Below, piece after piece: positions 6,584 to 11,678 of a stretch of 11,678 bases of DNA (the first letter of the stretch is position 1; the number at the start of each line of letters is the position of its first letter). The translations under genes and the position numbers were made by a program. The stretch comes from Zygnema cylindricum (lineage: Eukaryota; Streptophyta; Zygnematophyceae; Zygnematales; Zygnemataceae), in contig JBBHKE010003356.1 in the NCBI GenBank assembly GCA_037447655.1, positions 1 to 11,678 on the forward strand, read 5' to 3'. Below the pieces are notes generated by a model. The model searched no databases and was not told the origin of the DNA. It saw nothing but the letters and a program-made list of their open reading frames with translations.

Positions 6584-8703
6584 AACGACAAAATAGAGTA
6601 CTAAAACGACAAATCGGGTTGGGAAGGAAAATGGCATTTAGTGCGTCCAGCTGGTAGCGAAAGAATTTTTGTTTTTTAGGGCACCAACCGGAGGAGGGCG
6701 ACGCGTCCGCAAGGCTTAACAGTTAACACGAGTAGAAAAAAGGAAAAAACAAAATTTTGAAACGGTCGATATTTTTTCCTGCCCGGAATTCGTGTAAGCG
6801 GCGTAGCGGAGGAAAACGAGTGGAGCTCGGAATATTTTTCCGCGAGGCTGAGATATATATATTTTTTCAATTTTTGAAGTATTTTGAAGAGTCCAAAGAA
6901 GTTGGTTGACAAGGATATTTTGACAGCGTGACATTGTGAGGAAACCGACAAAATAGACAGCATCCGGAACTTTGTCGTTTATAAAATACGCACATGAGTA
7001 GGAAAATACGACAAATTTCACCAATCGGGATTTTTGGAGTCGCAAACCCCGTTTATCGAATGGAAGAATCAGAATAAGGAGGGTACAAATCCGTTTTACG
7101 TCATGACGTGTCACCTATTCGATATATATTCTCTGAGAATCGAAAAAATCGTGCAGAAGCGGAAAAATAAATGGGATTTTATTGGATTTTCATTGGTTCA
7201 GCAGTGAAAATCTCCTTAGCGCCGTACTGTAAGCACTGAGCGACAATCCGTACTTTAAAACCTTTTCAGAGTACGACCAGATTCCGATATGAAGAATCAG
7301 GATCCTGTCAGATGGATATGTACGAAAATCGTTGGAATATGTACGGACAAAATTAATGAGGCTCGACAAGAACATTGAGGAGTTGACCCCCATCTGCTTT
7401 CATAAAAGACAAACTTTCCAGTACAGTAGTCAATATGTCTTTCGTTGCCACGTGGCTAGTTTAAATATTTCGGTGACTCCCAGGAAGACAAAATCTTTTT
7501 TTTGCTTGGCACTCCGCACTTTTCGCAGCCGCCGAACCTTTTTATTAATGGCCAGAAAACGACAAGGAAACGTGGCGACATGAGAACCGAGATTTCGAAA
7601 TCACACGTGGACCTTATTCTCCCTATGTCGCGCAGAAGTGACTGGCGCCACGTGTCAAAATGCGAAAGGAGACAAATTGTTTTTAAGGCGTCGGTTTTTT
7701 CTGCTTGTCTCAATCCGGGCAGAAAAAGAAAAATATACTCACCTAAATTTTTGTCTTTTTCCTAAAAGTCCTTGTGTGCACAAAATGCCAGCGTACTTCA
7801 TAAAGATAAGACTGACCGCCAGCGTCGCGTGACTCGCGGTTGAAATTTGTTGAATCTTTTTAAATACGACAAAACACGGAAAGGAAGTAGAATGTACGGA
7901 CAGAATAATAGGAAGTCGGCTGGAAAGAACTTTGCAAGTGGATCACAACCTATGGTCGGCGGAATATGTTAAGAATGAGCTAGACGACAACATTCTGTAC
8001 TTTACATAACCGCAATGTTCTTATAGCATGTGTACGGCCTATCTATGTCACATGTCAATATGTCATACTTCTGGGCAGAAGTGTACGAACATGCAAACAT
8101 TCGCAGAGCAGAGAGAGCACGTACCGACAAAAAAGAGTGAACGTGTTGAACTCTTACCGTACACAAAAAATTCTACTGCCCGATTACGGTACTTAAAGGC
8201 CCTCGAGAAATTTTTTGACCCGGAAATTTGGGCAGAAGCGTCCAAACGTCGTCTGCTGATTCTGTTTCGAATTTTTCCATCAACATTTTAAGCCGCAGAA
8301 ACGTGAAATTGTCGAATCTCGAAAAATAAAATCCGTATCCTGCGCGCTATTCAATACGGCGTGCTACCGTACGATGCTGTTCCGTACACCAATTAAGCTT
8401 TGAACTGAATCACAAAGAGACGATACAGGCGCGGGAAATCGGGAGCGGTTTCTGGCAACAGATCCCGACAAAGGAAGGACTCCGGTACTGTATCCATGTT
8501 CTATGTGTCGATGCTGCAAATCTGTAAAATTACATCTTGTCCGTCGAAGTATCATCTGGAAGGCCGAAAATCCATTACCGCCATCCTATTTGCCCGCGCC
8601 TCATTGGCCTGACAGACCGTACATAATGTACGGATATCAGGCAAGCTAATGATCACACTATTTCCACAAAGTAAAACAGCAACTGGAAGCAAAATGGAAA
8701 GGG
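6584..8703. other. Unassigned 2.1-kb stretch rich in CGACAAA
   Basis: Several open frames of 60-130 codons lie on both strands (for example 6716-7114 minus, 7502-7765 plus, 8028-8291 plus). None shows a motif or agrees with a neighbouring frame, so I assign no gene. The heptamer CGACAAA occurs seven times on the plus strand between 6586 and 8472. A perfect 12-bp palindrome, ACGTCATGACGT, lies at 7098-7109. Intron-containing coding sequence cannot be excluded. Confidence 0.4.
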
Positions 8704-9038
8704 AATGGCAGTGACTGTTTTGGTTGCGCACAGTCACTTACGTCATTTTGTCAAAAAATTGTACTTTTGAAGTACATATTGGTACAAGTAAAGTACCGTT
8801 GACTCTAAATTTGACGGTCAATCGGTTGGACAGCTTTGACTTTCAAAATATTGTTTCAACCGCTTAAACTTTTGTCGCGCTTGCGAACGTCGACCGCCAT
8901 AATAAAATTAGCAATTCACACGGGCGGCAAACGTTTACGGTAACAAAACTGCGGCAACCACATGTAAATAAAAGTGTTGCAGACAGTCACTTTCTGTCGT
9001 TACGTGAGCTCCACGGTGAGAGCACGTTGGATATTAAC
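8704..9038 (+). repeat. Left inverted arm of the foldback element
   Basis: The arm contains two copies of a GTTGC-xx-ACAGTCACT motif (8723-8738 and 8976-8991). It also has a terminal small hairpin, AGTGACTG...CAGTCACT at 8710-8738. Such subterminal repeats are often transposase-binding sites; that role is inferred. Confidence 0.9.
9031..9038. repeat. Left 8-bp target duplication (ATATTAAC) of the nested element
   Basis: ATATTAAC is repeated at 9345-9352, and the two copies immediately flank a perfect 17-bp terminal inverted repeat pair. Confidence 0.85.
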
Positions 9039-9344
9039 CATAGTTCAAAAGTAGGCGTTTTTATGGTAGGCCTTTGGTCAGCGCCTTTATCGTAAGTTGT
9101 GTTACGGGCTTTTCATGTGATCTTCTTAGATCGCTACTTTGATCAGCGACCGTCCGATCGTCCGAATCTGACGGTGTAAGCAAAAAAATTTGGTCCGAAT
9201 GTTTTGATTGGTCCAATTTTTGGTCCGAATGTTTTAATTGGTCCGAATAGGTCCGAATACAATATGGGTCTTAAGGTCATATTGTATGTTTTGCGTACAA
9301 TAGGCATATTGTATGGGCCTACTTTCACCTACTTTTGAACTATG
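9039..9344. mobile_element. Nested MITE, 306 bp, hAT-like
   Basis: The terminal inverted repeats CATAGTTCAAAAGTAGG (9039-9055) and CCTACTTTTGAACTATG (9328-9344) match perfectly over 17 bp. They are flanked by an exact 8-bp direct repeat. Target duplications of 8 bp with ends starting CA fit the hAT superfamily; this is established family knowledge applied by inference. The interior is non-coding, with a 30-bp tandem pair containing GGTCCGAATGTTTT at 9191-9250 and an inverted repeat TACAATATG/CATATTGTA at 9258-9286. Confidence 0.85.
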
Positions 9345-9352
9345 ATATTAAC
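9345..9352. repeat. Right 8-bp target duplication (ATATTAAC) of the nested element
   Basis: Exact copy of 9031-9038, directly adjacent to the right terminal inverted repeat of the nested element. Confidence 0.85.
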
Positions 9353-9620
9353 TTAGCCGCAAAATTGAAATTTAGTCGTCTAATCGTTACATTGGACTTA
9401 GACGCAAATTGAAACGAAGCCTCTTTAAATTGAAGTACTGTAAGTCTTGTACGGAAATATTAAAACGCACGAAACGAAATAAACTTTGTACACTATAATA
9501 AAACGAACCGGCGTAAAAATATCAATTGAAATTAAATGAAAAATATGCGCGTCGTCACGCGGGACGAAATCGAGCCACACTATCTACGAATCAACATTCT
9601 TACTTTGACAGCGAAATTTT
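9353..9620. other. Spacer of the foldback element
   Basis: AT-rich, non-coding sequence between the nested element and the right arm. It shows no residual inverted similarity to the left side and contains no ORF of note. Confidence 0.6.
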
Positions 9621-9954
9621 GTTAATATCCTACGTGCTCTCACCGTGGAGCTCACGTAACGACAAAAAGTGACTGTCTGCAACACTTTTATTTACATGTG
9701 GTTGCCGCAGTTTTGTTACCGTAAACGTTTGCCGCCCGTGTGAATTGCTAATTTTATTATGGCGGTCGACGTTCGCAAGCGCGACAAAAGTTTAAGCGGT
9801 TGAAACAATATTTTGAAAGTCAAAGCTGTCCAACCGATTGACCGTCAAATTTAGAGTCAACGGTACTTTACTTGTACCAATATGTACTTCAAAAGTACAT
9901 TTTTTGACAAAATGACGTAAGTGACTGTGCGCAACCAAAACAGTCACTGCCATT
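9621..9954 (-). repeat. Right inverted arm of the foldback element
   Basis: Reverse complement of 8704-9038. The differences seen are one fewer T near 9900, one C/T difference in the TTT[C/T]TGTCG word, and one T/A difference in the CACGT[T/A]GG word. Confidence 0.9.
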
Positions 9955-11678
9955 TTCAATTCCCAAAGGAAATTGCCAAATTGGAACAGGAAGGGAATGA
10001 AAACGGCAAATACAGTACAGCGCCCGTCATTAGTAGTGTTATATGTTTTCCGGGCAGTTAAAAGTACTTGTTGTCATCTTCCAATAGTAACGTCATGGTC
10101 GAAAGGTACGACTATTAAAATCGATTGCTTGCCTTAGGAAAGAAATCCAACGGTAGATAACAAAGCTTAACGCCTTTTGACTGCCATAAAAATGTTTAAC
10201 TCTAATAACAATATTAAAAAAAAAGAGAGAAGATTTTATTATGAAAGCAGCGATGGCAAACCCTCTAAGTACAAAAGTTGATTGAAATGGAAAATTGTTC
10301 ACTACCATTAAAGGGTACAATTGAAAAACCAGAAGTAAGGACAAAAACTACAAAAACTAAATAATTTAAGAGTAAACACAGCGAAAACAAAAGTAAACAA
10401 AACAAACACTAAACTAAACTACAAGAGCACTAAAAACCACGCTATGCACAAGCCCTAAATGACAAAATGGGTCGTCGACCGAAAGCATAATGCAAGTCCA
10501 AACTAAAGGTCTGTGCGACAAATATCATCGCACCTGGCGGCGTGGAGGTAAATCTTGCAGGCCTCGACCATCGCTCACCACCGTGCTTTGTGGGATAAGG
10601 CCCGGTGTTTGAGATCGTTGAAGGGCAACAACAATACGCTGGCGGTAAAAAGCGGACATGAGAGTCGAGGGAGGCCTACCAGGTTCCTAAACCTCAAAAG
10701 ACTGCCGAGCACAATCATGGATAAAGTAGTCGAACGACGGAGAGAAAGAAAGAAAAGAAAAGGAAAGGAGGCCATTAAACCAGAACGAGGAAAGAAAAGG
10801 GAAGGGAACCAGAGAAGAAAAAAAGATAACCAACCAGTAATTGTGTCTTATTCCAATTTTCTTTCTGTACTCATTTTTAGGTAATATTGTTTACTGATTA
10901 GAGAATTTGGAGCTAAGCTATGTGTTATTGAAAGAAAAACAATTATTAGTACAAAAATGGAATAAGTACCAATAATAATATATCAAAATTGAATGATCTA
11001 TCCATTTGTTCTCCACTCATGTTATTACTGTCATTTTTGCTATTTTGTTTTTCTCGGTGAAAAAAAAAAAAAAAAACACGTGACAAGTTAGTGTTTATTA
11101 ATAAGAAACCTAAAATCGCAAGTTTGTAAGCATATTGCTGTAAATTCTTTCAACATTAATTTTGTTTCGGCGAAAATCTTTCACTCGTACCGGCTCAATC
11201 AAAAAGTTTCAACCATATTGTTCGTTACTACACCGCTAATTGCTAGTGTTAAAGCTTTTCCCGCCACTAAACATCTTTTCTCCGTGCACACTTGTTGAAT
11301 TATCAATGAAAACCCTGAAAAAACCCTGAAAAACACTGTCAATCTGATGGTTGCTACTGGAAGGCAAGAATCTCACCTTCCTATTGGCGGCCTCCGACTG
11401 ACAATCCAACAAATGTGTACGGAAAAAAAATGGAATTTTTTTTAACACTAATAACGATTAGCGGTGCAGTGAAGATAACAACAGCGGGGATAGATGGTGT
11501 ATAAATGGTCTATTGCTCTATGTTCCATTTTTGTCACATTGGTGAGAATAAACAAATATGACCAATTTCCCATAAAAAGTTTAATCAACTGTTTAATTAA
11601 CAGTTTGTAAACACTAATTAAGGTATACAAATTGAAATTTGTGGCCTTTGTCCAATGCTCCAAACACTAACTTTAAAT
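9955..11678. other. Unassigned AT-rich region
   Basis: No gene is supportable. A 109-codon frame at 10555-10884 lacks an ATG at its opening and ends in a Lys/Arg-rich purine tract (about 10735-10830), so I do not call it. A 17-base A-run lies at 11060-11076. A small hairpin with 7-bp arms AACTGTT/AACAGTT lies at 11587-11605. ACCCTGAAAA is repeated near 11311-11333. Confidence 0.5.

Larger units (their letters stand above)
8704..9954. mobile_element. Foldback (long-TIR) non-autonomous DNA element, 1.25 kb
   Basis: The left arm 8704-9038 (335 bp) and right arm 9621-9954 (334 bp) are reverse complements. They differ by two substitutions and a one-base indel, about 99% identity. The termini read AATGGCAGTGACTG and CAGTCACTGCCATT. 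There is no transposase-like frame inside, so the element is non-autonomous if it is mobile. Without the nested insertion it would be about 937 bp. No unambiguous target duplication abuts these ends; a weak candidate exists if the ends are moved out to GGGAAT...ATTCCC. Superfamily is not assigned (MULE-like or other foldback). A transcript across it would form a very long hairpin. Confidence 0.85.

Noticed and set aside
6716-7114. 132-codon minus-strand frame
   Set aside because: Opens at an ATG but shows no motif or neighbouring support, and its composition matches AT-rich random sequence.
8028-8291. 87-codon plus-strand frame with a helical-looking C-terminus
   Set aside because: The segment ending in KALEKFFDPEIWAEASKRR looks protein-like, but nothing upstream or downstream continues it and no splice sites are clear.
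10555-10884. 109-codon plus-strand frame with a basic tail
   Set aside because: No ATG at the opening; the basic tail is a purine tract translation. It could be an exon but is unsupported.
11060-11076. 17-base A-run as a retroposon tail
   Set aside because: No flanking target duplication or recognisable retroposon body was found upstream.

Overview
The window looks like AT-rich eukaryotic nuclear DNA. It has no bacterial-type operons, and coding density is low. There is one spliced gene model, poly(A)-type signals, a 5'-truncated retrotransposon with target-site duplications, nested non-autonomous DNA elements, and long homopurine/homopyrimidine tracts. The lineage cannot be fixed from sequence alone; a protist, alga or invertebrate would all fit. 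No CRISPR array, tRNA or rRNA is visible.

Left part (1-4000). A dead retrotransposon tail (352-1148) carries the C-terminal region of a reverse-transcriptase ORF with one frameshift. It is bracketed by a perfect 15-bp direct repeat, as expected for a target-primed insertion truncated at its 5' end. Next comes non-coding DNA with a 44-bp near-perfect palindrome (1774-1817). An open frame (2508-3005) follows; it contains four tandem 16-residue repeats but has no ATG. A 35-bp tandem repeat (3096-3198) and an A/T-rich desert complete this part.

Middle (4000-6600). The best gene is on the minus strand (6256 down to 4305). Exon 1 is Pro/Ser/Leu/Lys-rich. A 642-bp intron has a phase-consistent donor and acceptor, and exon 2 is Lys/Glu-rich. 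Two A-homopolymers break the exon 1 frame; removing one base at each would give a continuous protein of about 435 residues. I do not recognise the family. Exon 2 lies between a pyrimidine tract and a purine tract that are complementary on the RNA strand. A 38-codon ORF starts 210 bp upstream in the divergent direction (6467-6583).

Right part (6584-11678). Mostly unassigned DNA. It includes a stretch with a strand-biased CGACAAA heptamer, and a 1.25-kb foldback element (8704-9954) whose 335-bp inverted arms are about 99% identical. A second, 306-bp element (9039-9344) is nested in it, with 17-bp perfect terminal inverted repeats and an 8-bp target duplication, as in hAT-type MITEs. The last 1.7 kb shows no supportable gene.

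The strongest leads are the foldback/nested-MITE pair, the truncated retroelement with its target duplication, and the unrecognised minus-strand gene with its unusual intron architecture.
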